Below are positions 1-7,976 of a stretch of 10,325 nt of DNA, in pieces (positions within the stretch are counted from its first letter, which is position 1; the number at the start of each line of letters is the position of its first letter). Both the position numbers and the translations under genes were made by a program. The notes under the pieces are model-generated. The model was not told where the DNA came from and made no database searches. It saw only the letters and a program-made list of their open reading frames with translations. The stretch is from positions 1 to 10,325 of the forward strand of contig JBLIOL010000204.1 of assembly GCA_047639615.1 (NCBI GenBank), given 5' to 3'. Origin of the DNA: CAYWNK01 sp047639615 (GTDB lineage: Bacteria; Planctomycetota; UBA1135; GCA-002686595).

Positions 1-772
1 AGCCGCGGAAGTCGCAGTCGTGCAGGCTTACGTTGGACTGTTCAAAGGAGGCGCCGCCGCCGTTGCCGAAGCCGGCGGTGTTGCCCTCGAAGCTGACCCG
101 CGTCAATCGCACGCTGGCGTTGCGGGTGCGCAAGCCGCCCACGCCAAAGAAGGCGTGGTTGTTCTGGAAGCGGCAGTCAGCGGCCAGGAGTCGCCCGCCA
201 TCCACGAATCCGCCGCCCGCTTCAAAAACGGGCGTGATGAAGAAGCTGCCGTTGTCGAGCACCTCCACGCGCTCGAGTCGTAGCTCGGAGTCGCGCGAGT
301 AGAAGCCCGCGGCTTCGCCGGCGAACTCCGCTCCGCGCAAGATGCAATCGGCCAGTAGCAGGTCGGTTTCCAGGGCCTGCAAACCGCCGCCGAAGCCGAG
401 TGCCGATCCGTCGCCGTTCAGGAGCGAGAGCCCGCGCACGCTGCTGCCGGCGCTGGCCGCGCCTTCCACGCGCAAGGCCGGCGCGCTGTGGCCGGCATCC
501 ACGAGGGTGCTCGCAGGGCCCTGCTCACCTGTTAGGTGCAGGGCCTTGCCAGCTAGCACCAGGTTCTCCGCGTAGATGCCTGGCGCGATCGAGAGCGTGT
601 CGCCGGAGAGCGTGCCGCCCTCGTCGATGGCGTACTGGATGGAGCTGTAGGGCATGCCCGCCGACCCATCTCCGGGGGGCTGGCTGGTCACATCCACGAA
701 CCATGTGCTTTGGGCGGTGGCGGGCGCGAGCAGGCTTATGAGCAGCCAGGGTGCGAGGGTGATCTTCTTCAT
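1..772 (-). CDS. Secreted right-handed beta-helix (Pmp-like) protein, C-terminus beyond window
   Basis: An open frame starts at ATG 772 and leaves the window at its left edge with 257 codons read and no stop. Residues 1-20 look like a Sec signal peptide (lysines at 2-3, hydrophobic core, APATA before Q21). Residues 21-80 form a module with the TWFVDV start and a PYSSIQ-AID stretch typical of secreted beta-helix proteins. From about 120 on, short strands alternate with GGG turns and repeated patterns such as 'ADCxxxxxxF' and 'xVxFEGNTAGFGNGGG', the coil pattern of Pmp-like or pectate-lyase-fold helices. The N-terminal module closely matches the protein at 4239-6299, so the two are paralogs. 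No good Shine-Dalgarno precedes the ATG; the choice rests on the signal peptide. It follows the phosphatase gene after 82 nt. Likely cell-surface or extracellular; substrate unknown, and a catalytic role is not evident. Confidence 0.85.
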   Translation of the reverse strand, partial: MKKITLAPWLLISLLAPATAQSTWFVDVTSQPPGDGSAGMPYSSIQYAIDEGGTLSGDTLSIAPGIYAENLVLAGKALHLTGEQGPASTLVDAGHSAPALRVEGAASAGSSVRGLSLLNGDGSALGFGGGLQALETDLLLADCILRGAEFAGEAAGFYSRDSELRLERVEVLDNGSFFITPVFEAGGGFVDGGRLLAADCRFQNNHAFFGVGGLRTRNASVRLTRVSFEGNTAGFGNGGGASFEQSNVSLHDCDFRG

Positions 773-818
773 GGGAGGGCCGGGTCTGGTCTCCTCAATC
801 CGAGGCGGCTCTCCCTAG

Positions 819-841
819 GGGTTCTCAATTCTCCTGAACCC
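819..841 (-). terminator. Weak hairpin after the phosphatase gene
   Basis: GGGTTC (819-824) and GAACCC (836-841) form a 6-bp perfect inverted repeat with an 11-nt loop, 14 nt past the stop of the phosphatase gene on the minus strand and before the beta-helix gene that follows. There is no clear T-tract, so termination is only a suggestion. Confidence 0.3.
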
Positions 842-854
842 GCACGGGATTCCC

Positions 855-2141
855 TTACTTGGCGCGCAGTTGCTGCCCAGATCGCACAAGCCGGTAGAGG
901 GTGCGGTCTTCGTGGTCCAAGAAGCGCACCTCAAGGCTGGGCTCTGCACCGGTGGTGTCGGCATTGAAGAGCGCGAAGGACTGCGTCGGGTCACCATCCC
1001 ATTCCAAACCTGGATGGGGTTGATTGGCGGCGGCGATGACGCGGTTGGCCAAGGGCGAGGTAATGACCTCCAAGAGGTCGTACCCGAGCACGTCCGCGGT
1101 GGCGTGGTTGACCACGCGCGAGCGGTGGATGTCCCCGCCCACGAGCACGACCCCGTCGATGCTTTCGGAGGCTAGGAAGCGCACGAGCTCCTTTCGTTCG
1201 TGGGCGTAGGTGCCCCAGTGGTCGGTCTTTGTGGGACGCACGGATCCGTTCCAAATCATGCCCGTGGCGAGCAGCTTGAAGTCCGCTGTTGAGTGCTTGA
1301 GTCCATGCTTGAGCCAGCGCCATTGGCTGGCTCCGAGCAGGGATGGTTGGGCAGGCGCGAAGGGCGACTTGGTGGTGGCGGCAAACCAGCGCGCATCCAG
1401 CAAGAAAACCTCGACAGGACCCCAGCGGAAACTGCTGTAGATGCCTGCGCCGCCTTGGCCGTAGGTGGGTTGTAGGTGGTACTCCATGAAGCCCTGGCGT
1501 GAGCCGCGCTTGCCCGGCAGGCGACCGTCGGTGTCGTTGCGGCCGAAGTCGTGATCGTCCCACGTGCCGTAGAACGGCAGCTTGGCTTGCAGGGCGCGCA
1601 GCTCGGGGACTGCGTAGAGCGCGCGGTAGCGCGCGCGCTGCACGAGCACGTCGGTGCTGTCGATGTAGGGCGTGTCGCCGAGGGTGACCATGGCCTGCGC
1701 ACCACTGCGCTCAATGGCCTGCCAGATCGGTTGAGAGGGATACTTGCGGTCGTCCGCACAGGAGCCAAAGGCTAGGCTGACCTTGGCGGGCGCGTCACTC
1801 TTCGGAGGCGTACGGAAGCTGTGCTCCTTGGGGCCGATTCCGTAGCGGTAGGTGCTGGCTGGTAGCAACCCCGGCGCGAGCCAGGTGAGCACGAAATCAT
1901 GTTCGGCCCTGGCGCGGGCGCTTTGGCGAAAGACCTCCTGGCCCTCTTCATCGACAATCCGCAGCTGGCGTTCACCGGGTCCATCGAGGCGTGCCCAAAT
2001 CCGAACGCTGGCGGGGCGCAGGTCTCCGAGCATAGGGCCGTGGGTCAGCGCCGGCGGGCCCGGGCTTGCCGCGGCAGGGTCCTGAGCTTGAAGCTCCAGC
2101 ATGAATAGGGTTCCGACCAGCAACAGGGGGAGAAGGCGCAT
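855..2141 (-). CDS. phoD: PhoD-family alkaline phosphatase/phosphodiesterase, exported
   Basis: This metallophosphatase of the PhoD family hydrolyses phosphate mono- or diesters outside the cytoplasm. The frame stays open to 2261, but the real start is the ATG at 2141. It is followed directly by a signal peptide (residues 1-20, ending LELQAQ), whereas the upstream extension looks non-coding. The product is 428 aa. Residues about 33-112 fit the PhoD N-terminal Fn3-like domain (HGPMLGDLRPASVRIWARL). The catalytic domain shows FGSCAD at 125-130 (its Cys is an iron ligand in Bacillus PhoD), LGDTPYID at 154-161, GTWDDHDFGRND at 192-203 and GGDIHRS at 335-341, so all the main metal-binding motifs are present. 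It ends in TAA and is divergent from rsmG across 85 bp, where I find no convincing promoter hexamers. Phosphate-starvation control is plausible from the family, but I see no clear Pho box. Confidence 0.93.
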   Translation of the reverse strand: MRLLPLLLVGTLFMLELQAQDPAAASPGPPALTHGPMLGDLRPASVRIWARLDGPGERQLRIVDEEGQEVFRQSARARAEHDFVLTWLAPGLLPASTYRYGIGPKEHSFRTPPKSDAPAKVSLAFGSCADDRKYPSQPIWQAIERSGAQAMVTLGDTPYIDSTDVLVQRARYRALYAVPELRALQAKLPFYGTWDDHDFGRNDTDGRLPGKRGSRQGFMEYHLQPTYGQGGAGIYSSFRWGPVEVFLLDARWFAATTKSPFAPAQPSLLGASQWRWLKHGLKHSTADFKLLATGMIWNGSVRPTKTDHWGTYAHERKELVRFLASESIDGVVLVGGDIHRSRVVNHATADVLGYDLLEVITSPLANRVIAAANQPHPGLEWDGDPTQSFALFNADTTGAEPSLEVRFLDHEDRTLYRLVRSGQQLRAK

Positions 2142-2226
2142 GGGGCTCACTCTAGCTAAACTGCCATCAGGCAAAGAACCTGTCCCACGGACCACTCGCT
2201 GGCCGGAGTGCGTACCCTGTGCGCCC

Positions 2227-2940
2227 GTGATACCTGACTTCGTACAACAAGACCTCGCCACACTAGGCCTGACCCTCGACAGCGCCGTTCTCGAGCGCCT
2301 CGAGGCCTACTTGGAACTCCTGCTCGAGGCCAACAAGAGCTTCAACCTGACCGCGATCCGTGAATTGGATCCGGCCTGGCGGCGCCTGATCATTGACAGC
2401 CTGACGCCCTTGCCGGTGCTGGAGCTAGCACCAGGTGCTCGCGCTATCGACATCGGGACCGGAGCCGGCCTGCCGGGTCTGCCCTTGGCAATCGCGCGTC
2501 CCGACGTGCACTTTTCCTTGGTGGATTCCACGGGCAAGAAGATCAACTTCCTGCGCTCGGTGGTGGAAGCTCTGCAGTTGGAGAACGTCGAGCTGCATGC
2601 GGACCGCATCGAGAACCTTGGGCAAGAACGCAAGCACCGTGAGACCTACGACCTGGCGACCAGTCGCGCGGTCGGCCCCATGAATATGGTGCTCGAGTAC
2701 TCCCTGCCTCTGCTTCGGGTGGGCGGCGTGATGCTCGCCATGAAGGGGCCCAAGGTGGTGGAGGAGCTGGAGACGAGTAGCGATGCCATGCTCAAGCTGG
2801 GCGCGGGCGACTTGGATCTAATCCCCGCCTACCCGGAGTCTTTCGAGAACGAATTGGTTCTGGTGCGCGTGCAGAAGGAAGAGACCACCCCGCGCATGTA
2901 CCCGCGCCTTCCCGGGACGCCGAAAAAGGAACCTCTGTAG
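2227..2940 (+). CDS. rsmG: 16S rRNA (guanine-N7)-methyltransferase RsmG (GidB)
   Basis: RsmG methylates N7 of G527 (E. coli numbering) of 16S rRNA in the cytoplasm, using S-adenosylmethionine; loss gives low-level streptomycin resistance in several bacteria. The frame is open from 2101, but homology begins only at GTG 2227, giving 237 aa (E. coli is about 207, B. subtilis about 239). Family marks are EANKSFNLTAI at 35-45, the SAM-binding loop DIGTGAGLPG at 75-84, the acidic VD at 99-100 followed by STGKKINFL, SRAV at 146-149, KG at 173-174, and the C-terminal PR-YPR-PGTP-K-PL tail at 222-237. A start at ATG 2140 would overlap the phosphatase start and add residues unlike the family. No strong Shine-Dalgarno precedes the GTG. 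In many bacteria rsmG sits beside mnmG or parAB; here it stands alone between a phosphatase and a secreted protein. The stop is TAG. Confidence 0.95.
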   Translation: MIPDFVQQDLATLGLTLDSAVLERLEAYLELLLEANKSFNLTAIRELDPAWRRLIIDSLTPLPVLELAPGARAIDIGTGAGLPGLPLAIARPDVHFSLVDSTGKKINFLRSVVEALQLENVELHADRIENLGQERKHRETYDLATSRAVGPMNMVLEYSLPLLRVGGVMLAMKGPKVVEELETSSDAMLKLGAGDLDLIPAYPESFENELVLVRVQKEETTPRMYPRLPGTPKKEPL

Positions 2941-3046
2941 CCATAGCGCGGGTGCGACGCTTACAGCCGATTGCTTAGGAGTAGGCTCCAGGACGGTGCT
3001 TCCGGCGTGGGTTGCAAACAGGAATCCCCAAGGGATGCTAGGTTGA

Positions 3047-3076
3047 GGGAGTGAGCATCTCCAGCTCACTGACCCC
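3047..3076 (+). promoter_or_regulatory. Inverted repeat in the leader of the LamG-like gene
   Basis: AGTGAGC (3050-3056) and GCTCACT (3064-3070) form a 7-bp perfect stem with a 7-nt loop. GGG (3047-3049) can add three pairs with CCC after a 2-nt bulge. It lies about 40 nt before the ATG at 3108, so it may be a leader hairpin or an operator. It covers the alternative GTG at 3051, which favours the ATG as the true start. Confidence 0.35.
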
Positions 3077-3107
3077 ATCCTCCACTCTTCTACAGGGTTT
3101 GCTCAGC

Positions 3108-4229
3108 ATGCGCATCTCTCTATTTCGTCTCAACACTCTCGTCCTACTCAGCGGCATGGCCGCAGCGCAGGGGCCCGAGATCATTCACTACACCTTCGAC
3201 AATGGCACTGCTAGTAACTCGGCAGTGCCCGGCGTAGGCGATGGCACCGTAGTGGGTGGCGTTAGCTTTGTGACCGGTAACAGCTGCACCAACGCCAGCG
3301 CCGGGGCCGCGCAATCGGACAGCGCAGCAGAGATCGACGCGGGCTGGACCGTCGACCTGGGCATGGATAGCTGGACCATCGGCATGCACCTGGACCTGAC
3401 CGGCGGGAGCAACGGCTTCCAGTACTACTTCGGCAGCCAGAGCACCGGTGGCATGCGTTGCTTCTCCGCTGGGGCGGCGGGCGTGGACGGCATCATGATG
3501 CGCACGCTTCAGGACGATGTGATCCTGCCGGGTGGCGCCCTCGCCAGCGCGCCCACTCACGTAGCCTGGGTCTACGACAACACTGTGCCTGAAGTTCGCG
3601 GCTATGTGGACGGAGTGAATGTGATCACGGTGCCCCAGAGCGCGCCGATCAACCTGGTGGGAACCGCGGCCGACTTCAAGGTCATGACCTACACCACCAA
3701 CATGCTCAATGGCAATGTGATGGATGACTTCCGCATCTATCGTCACGCCATCGATCAAGCGGAGCTTGATGCCTGGATCAACTGCAGCGGTGGGGGACTC
3801 GGTACTACCTACTGCGACCCGGCCGTTATCAACAGCACCGGACTGCCTGGAATCCTGCGCGCTACCGGCAGCGACGTGGCACTCGATGACGACTTCACGC
3901 TCACGGCGACGCAAGTACCGGATGGCGAGTTCGCCATGTTCGTTGCTAGTCGAACCCAAGGCTTGATCACGAACCCGAGCGGCAGCCAGGGCAACCTGTG
4001 CGTGATCGGCAACATGGCCAGCTTCCGAGCCGCGGGCCAAGTGGGGCAGATCGCCGGTGGCATGTACAGCGTTCAGCTGCCGCTCGGCAACTTCCCCGAG
4101 CCGCCGACAGGCAACGTGACCGTGATGGCCGGCGACACCTGGTACTTCCAATGCTGGCACCGCGACACGCTGACCAGTATCGGCTTGACGACGAACTTCA
4201 CCGACGCGGTGGAAGTGCTATTCCAGTAA
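3108..4229 (+). CDS. Secreted LamG/concanavalin A-like protein with planctomycete C-terminal domain
   Basis: This is a 373-aa product from ATG 3108. An in-frame GTG at 3051 would add 19 residues, but the signal peptide (residues 1-20, ending GMAAA before Q21) starts at the ATG, and AGGG lies 14 nt upstream. Residues about 25-225 resemble a LamG/ConA-like jelly roll: an opening HYTFDNG, the WTIGMHLDL strand, THVAWVYD near 150, GYVDGV at 165-170 and the closing MDDFRIYRHAIDQAELDAWI. Such domains bind sugars or other ligands. Residues about 235-373 form a separate domain opening YCDPAVINSTGLPG and closing with AGDTWYFQCWHRD and TTNFTDAVEVLFQ. I recall this domain at the C-terminus of many secreted planctomycete proteins; its role is unknown and surface attachment is a guess. 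Ligand unknown. It ends 9 bp from the convergent beta-helix gene; stop TAA. Confidence 0.88.
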   Translation: MRISLFRLNTLVLLSGMAAAQGPEIIHYTFDNGTASNSAVPGVGDGTVVGGVSFVTGNSCTNASAGAAQSDSAAEIDAGWTVDLGMDSWTIGMHLDLTGGSNGFQYYFGSQSTGGMRCFSAGAAGVDGIMMRTLQDDVILPGGALASAPTHVAWVYDNTVPEVRGYVDGVNVITVPQSAPINLVGTAADFKVMTYTTNMLNGNVMDDFRIYRHAIDQAELDAWINCSGGGLGTTYCDPAVINSTGLPGILRATGSDVALDDDFTLTATQVPDGEFAMFVASRTQGLITNPSGSQGNLCVIGNMASFRAAGQVGQIAGGMYSVQLPLGNFPEPPTGNVTVMAGDTWYFQCWHRDTLTSIGLTTNFTDAVEVLFQ

Positions 4230-4244
4230 GGCTGCTGCCTACTG
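4224..4244. terminator. Hairpin spanning the two convergent gene ends
   Basis: CAGTAAGGC and GCCTACTG pair as 8 bp with one bulged A around a TGCT loop. The element spans both stop codons (TAA at 4227-4229 plus, TAG at 4241-4239 minus). No T-tract follows on either side. It may act as a compact bidirectional terminator, but the stem is modest. Confidence 0.35.
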
Positions 4245-6299
4245 CTGGACCAGCAACTCGTAGGCGTCGACGGTTCGCCACTGAATGCCCGGCTTCAAGA
4301 CAGCCTGTACGTAGACGAGCGTGCCGGCGAGCCCGAAGACTTCCGCGGACGGTATGGGGAAGTCGAGGGTGCCGGTGCAGTTGCTGGAGGGCACGCTGAC
4401 TTGCATCGGGCCCACGCGCCGCATAGTGCTCACGCAGAGGTTTGCGGAGTCGACAATGGGCGTGAAGTACGCATTCAACCCCAGGGATAGGAATCCAAGG
4501 GTGGCGCTCTCAAGACCGTCTACGTGATACACGGCCTGGCCTACTCCACTTCCGGACAGATGGCCGGTCATGTTGGTGGTCGAATTCGCTGGGCAGCTTG
4601 AGGAATAGATCACGCCCGGGCAAAACAGGACCGGCTCGGTTGTGTAGGCGGGATCAAAGGCTCGTGCCCCTATGTCCACCACGCTGCCGTCGGGATCGAG
4701 AGGGGCGCTGGGGTCACCGGCGTCGATGCAAGGTGAAGCGGGAAGCAGGTGGGCGTCGTAGGCGATTTGACTTGCGAGCATCGGGCTAGCGACAAAGTTT
4801 CCGATACCAGGAAAGGCCTTGCCGAGGCAACACCAGGTGACGTCGCCACCCATGGGCGCGGTGATGTCTGCCTTGCGGCTGAACTCGAAGATGCAGTGGG
4901 TGACCGGGCCCGCGAGCGCGCCGAGGAACATGGTCTCGTTGTAGGGGGTCGACGATGTTCCGCGGGTGGGGTTGCGACTGAAGGTGCAGTGGGTCGCGCT
5001 GCCTGGGCCGGCCGAGGGGTAGCCCGCAGGTGCTCCACCGAGCCAGACTGCGGCGCCGCGCTGGGCCCTATTGCCGAAGAACTCGCAGTGTTCGAGGTCG
5101 GCGAGAGCCGCAGCTCCACCGACGCCACCGACGCCAGAGAGCACCGATACGCGGTTGTCGATGAACACCGTGCGTAGCGCCGATCCGCCGTAGATACCAC
5201 CGCCGACTATCGCCCTGTTGTTCTGGACCACACAGTCGACCAAGTCGCTCATGAACGCTCCGCCGCCGGGACCGGTGGTGACGAAGAAGTTGTTGTAGTT
5301 GCGTTCCAAGAGACAGCCTGAAAGCTGGCTCCAGGAGGCGGCTCCTCCATTCTTTTTGGAGCGGTTGTAGTCGAAGTGGCAATCCAGTGCAGTGCCTCCG
5401 TAGATGGCTCCGCCGCTCTGGTAGGCCAAGTTGGCATCGAAGGCGCAGCGTGTGTACACGGCTGGGCCAAACCCGGCGCCACCGTAGGAAGCAACCTGGT
5501 CGGTGAACTGAGTATCAAAGACCTCAAGCGTTGAGTTCGGGCCGCAATACACACCCCCTCCCTCACGCGAATAACCCTGGCTGCCGTTTCCAAGGACATC
5601 TAGGTTCCGGAGAGTTACGCTCGAGCGCAGGCTGGCGAGGCCGCCGCCCGGAGAGTTTTGAAAACCATAAGAGTAGGTTTGGTTGTTGAGCAGGATGCCT
5701 CCATCCCAGTTCAAGGACGCGTTCTCAATCAGAACACCACCTCCTTGTTTCGCATGGCAGGCGCGCACTGTCACCTGCTCGAAAGAAGGCGCCGCGCCCT
5801 CGATGATGGCGATGCCACCACCTCGGCGTGCGTCACTGTTGCGGACTACCACGTCTTGAAAAGTCGGGGAGCTATTGCGAATGAGGATGCCGCCGCCGGT
5901 TAGCGCACTGTTGATCAGCGTTCCGCTGCCGCCGTTGATCCGCATGTGGCGCAGCACACTCCCAGGGCCTTCGCCGGAGGCGATCAGAACGCCGGTCCCC
6001 GTCGGTGGCTTGATCACGGGGTACTGTGTTCCGGAGGCGTCCGCCTGGCCTTCAATCGTGATCGCCTTGCCGGCGAAATCCACACTCTCCGGATAGTCGC
6101 CCAGGGCAACGCTGAGCAGGTCGCCGTCTAGGGTCGTGGCTGCATCGACCGCAGCTTGAATCGAGGAGTAGGGGTCCGTCTGGGTGCCGGTACCCGGCGA
6201 GGTGTTCGCCACATCCACGTACCAGGTGGTCTGGGCGGTGGCGCTGGGGGCGAGTAGGGCGAGAGCTAGCCCGAATGCTGCGAGGCTGGGGAATTGCAT
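4239..6299 (-). CDS. Secreted right-handed beta-helix (Pmp-like) protein, 686 aa
   Basis: The ATG at 6299 gives a signal peptide (residues 1-22, core LALALLAPSA) and then the TTWYVDV module with PYSSIQAAVDAA, paralogous to the protein at 1-772. Residues about 80-510 form a long helix of short repeats carrying GGGI or GGGA turns and strands like 'xFxDNxxxxxGG' (for example around 158-165, 184-190, 245-251, 296-303 and 365-373), the pattern of chlamydial Pmp-like and pectate-lyase-fold proteins. The helix ends in LLPASPCIDAGDP and DPDGSVVDIGARAFDP (518-550), a common closing motif of this class. Residues about 555-686 are a Cys-containing C-terminal domain ending near GLAGTLVYVQAVL, perhaps a variant of the domain closing the gene upstream. 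It starts 4 nt after the stop of that gene, so the two are very probably co-transcribed and translationally coupled. Surface protein; ligand or substrate not evident. Stop TAG. Confidence 0.9.
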   Translation of the reverse strand: MQFPSLAAFGLALALLAPSATAQTTWYVDVANTSPGTGTQTDPYSSIQAAVDAATTLDGDLLSVALGDYPESVDFAGKAITIEGQADASGTQYPVIKPPTGTGVLIASGEGPGSVLRHMRINGGSGTLINSALTGGGILIRNSSPTFQDVVVRNSDARRGGGIAIIEGAAPSFEQVTVRACHAKQGGGVLIENASLNWDGGILLNNQTYSYGFQNSPGGGLASLRSSVTLRNLDVLGNGSQGYSREGGGVYCGPNSTLEVFDTQFTDQVASYGGAGFGPAVYTRCAFDANLAYQSGGAIYGGTALDCHFDYNRSKKNGGAASWSQLSGCLLERNYNNFFVTTGPGGGAFMSDLVDCVVQNNRAIVGGGIYGGSALRTVFIDNRVSVLSGVGGVGGAAALADLEHCEFFGNRAQRGAAVWLGGAPAGYPSAGPGSATHCTFSRNPTRGTSSTPYNETMFLGALAGPVTHCIFEFSRKADITAPMGGDVTWCCLGKAFPGIGNFVASPMLASQIAYDAHLLPASPCIDAGDPSAPLDPDGSVVDIGARAFDPAYTTEPVLFCPGVIYSSSCPANSTTNMTGHLSGSGVGQAVYHVDGLESATLGFLSLGLNAYFTPIVDSANLCVSTMRRVGPMQVSVPSSNCTGTLDFPIPSAEVFGLAGTLVYVQAVLKPGIQWRTVDAYELLVQQ

Positions 6300-6303
6300 G
6301 GGC

Positions 6304-7851
6304 CTATTGAAGAGTCACAAGTACAGGGCTCGACCAGGCGGCGCCGGTGGGGGATGCGGGGCTGCGCATGAGCGCTTGGAAGCCGAGGGTTGTGCCGGCG
6401 AGGGCGGCATGCGCGGGGGCCGTGGTGGTCACTTGTGTGAGGGTCGCTCCGCTCGTGATTGTGTCTTGTACGTGGCTCAAGGTGCCGGGCGTCAGCCAGG
6501 CTGCTCCGAAGGGGGATTGCCAGGGGGCGCTTGTGGGGACACGCGAGAGGTAGAGGAGTGCGAACTCGCCGTCGAAGCCTTGTAGCTCGAAGGTGAGAGG
6601 AGCGCCTAGAGCGGCGGAGCTCGGGCCAAAGAGAGTGCGAGTCTCGTAGGCACCGATGTCGCGCATGCCGATGCTGTCGAGGTCGCCGTCTTGATTGCGC
6701 GGGACTCCGTCTAGATCCAACGTGTCGAGCGGCGGCAAGCAATCCAAGCCAGCGGATCCGTGGGCCAAGCGGTAGTCGCCGCTGAATGGGTCTACGAAAT
6801 TAGGGCTGGCGGCGAAGTTACCGCTATGACCGAGGGCCATGGGGTCATCGATGATCGTGTTCTCCACTTGGAAGTGAGCGCCAGGGATGGACCAGAGGTC
6901 GGTGTCGTTGTCGCCGAAGACACAGTCGCGGATGAGTACGTCTGTTGTGCCGTAGGCATTGAGAGCGGTGTCATGACCAGCAAGTGTGCAGCGCTCGAGG
7001 TGGACGCTGCCATCTGCGAAAATACCGTAGGTCGAAAGGCAAGGAGAGACCAGGGCGCAGTCAAACATGCGCAGGGAAGTGTTGCCAGTTTGATAGTCAC
7101 GAACGATGAACCCGTACGTGGCTTGATCGCCGATCACGAATTGGCAGTGCTCAAACTCAAGGTCGAGTATCCCGCCTTCCTCGGCGTAGCCCACCAGATT
7201 GGTGTTGTAACCGCTCGACCAGAGCATCCGACTGTCGCGCATGCTGAGTTGGGTGTGCGCGCCATACCTGCTGCGGATACTTAGACCGATCGTGCAGTCT
7301 TCGAAGGTGCAGTCATCCAGCCGAACTCCACTAGCATCCATGGCAGGTTCGTTGATGCGGCAGCGTACGCCGGTACTCTTCTCGCGGAAGGTCACGGACC
7401 TCAGCGTTGCCCGGCGGATCGCGGGGTTTCCCGGTTCTACTCGGAGCTTGACGCCGATCCCTGGTGAATCGAGGGTCAGGTTCGTAAGGCCCGTTTCCCA
7501 GCTCGTCGATTCCTGGTCCTCTCCGATCGTAATCTGGCCACTGAAGATGATGATCCCCGCGTGGCCCTGACCCTCAAGCCGAACCTTGTCGCGCAGGACA
7601 AGCGGAAAATTCTCGCCCCCGGCTAGGTTGTACTGACCGGGAAGTACGTGGACCACGTCCACTTCAGGTCCGGCGACCGGGCCCAACTGGACGAGGGCAT
7701 AGGTGACCGTGCGCCAAGCATCAGCTTCACTGGTGCCTCCATTGGCGTCGTCGCCGTTGATGGGATCGACCCATACATCCGCGGCGCATGCGTCCGAGAC
7801 GAGAGCAGGGCAGGCGAGGAAGGCAGCGAACGCGAGTGAGCGAAGGACCAT
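6304..7851 (-). CDS. Secreted parallel beta-helix protein with DUF1565-like N-terminus, 515 aa
   Basis: The start is ATG 7851. It has GGAG six bases upstream and opens a signal peptide (residues 1-23, ending DACA before ADVW). The in-frame TTG at 7863 is less likely. Residues 25-75 (VWVDPINGDDANGGT, then AWRTVTYAL) match the DUF1565-type opening of planctomycete beta-helix proteins. Residues about 80-345 hold helix coils with alternating 'RDC', 'DDCTFEDC' and 'HLERCTL' strands but fewer GGG turns than the downstream neighbour. Residues 377-403 (LDLDGVPRNQDGD, RDIGAYE) are the usual closing motif. Residues 408-515 form a C-terminal domain (GAPLTFELQGF, LLYLSR, PFGAAWL, LAGTTLGFQALM) that I recall on many planctomycete exoproteins. 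It is the first gene of a two-gene unit. A strong hairpin at 7931-7954 separates it from the selenoprotein gene, so it probably has its own promoter, though none is clear. Function unknown. Stop TAG. Confidence 0.88.
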   Translation of the reverse strand: MVLRSLAFAAFLACPALVSDACAADVWVDPINGDDANGGTSEADAWRTVTYALVQLGPVAGPEVDVVHVLPGQYNLAGGENFPLVLRDKVRLEGQGHAGIIIFSGQITIGEDQESTSWETGLTNLTLDSPGIGVKLRVEPGNPAIRRATLRSVTFREKSTGVRCRINEPAMDASGVRLDDCTFEDCTIGLSIRSRYGAHTQLSMRDSRMLWSSGYNTNLVGYAEEGGILDLEFEHCQFVIGDQATYGFIVRDYQTGNTSLRMFDCALVSPCLSTYGIFADGSVHLERCTLAGHDTALNAYGTTDVLIRDCVFGDNDTDLWSIPGAHFQVENTIIDDPMALGHSGNFAASPNFVDPFSGDYRLAHGSAGLDCLPPLDTLDLDGVPRNQDGDLDSIGMRDIGAYETRTLFGPSSAALGAPLTFELQGFDGEFALLYLSRVPTSAPWQSPFGAAWLTPGTLSHVQDTITSGATLTQVTTTAPAHAALAGTTLGFQALMRSPASPTGAAWSSPVLVTLQ

Positions 7852-7930
7852 GGGGTGCTCCAAAGTGGTGGGACTGCCAGGTCCAAACGCACGCTAGCAC
7901 AAGCCGCCTACACGCGCTGCAGAATCCCGC

Positions 7931-7954
7931 GGCAGACCCGGGTGTGGGTCTGCC
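7931..7954 (-). terminator. Strong hairpin after the selenoprotein gene
   Basis: GGCAGACCC (7931-7939) and GGGTCTGCC (7946-7954) are a perfect 9-bp inverted repeat around a 6-nt loop, about 23 nt past the TAG of the thioredoxin-fold gene and upstream of the beta-helix pair. No T-tract follows on the minus strand, so it is a non-canonical terminator or an mRNA 3'-end stabiliser. Confidence 0.55.
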
Positions 7955-7976
7955 ACGTAGGGAAGTACTGAGCGAT

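Noticed and set aside
2101..2226. Upstream extension of rsmG to ATG 2101 or 2140
   Set aside because: The added residues (basic, proline-rich) do not resemble RsmG and would overlap the divergent phosphatase gene; GTG 2227 gives the usual length.
2142..2261. Upstream extension of the phosphatase to a start at 2261
   Set aside because: It would place 40 unlikely residues before a well-formed signal peptide and overlap the start of rsmG.
3024..3036. Small palindrome ATCCC-CAA-GGGAT
   Set aside because: Five pairs with a 3-nt loop is within chance expectation and has no context to support a role.
3012..3041. Possible sigma-70 promoter (TTGCAA, 18-nt spacer, TGCTAG) before the LamG-like gene
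   Set aside because: The -10 hexamer matches the consensus at only two positions, so this is too weak to annotate.
3144..4160. Long 338-aa open frame on the minus strand
   Set aside because: It lies wholly opposite the LamG-like gene, has no signal or recognisable motif, and is the kind of antisense frame GC-rich coding DNA produces.
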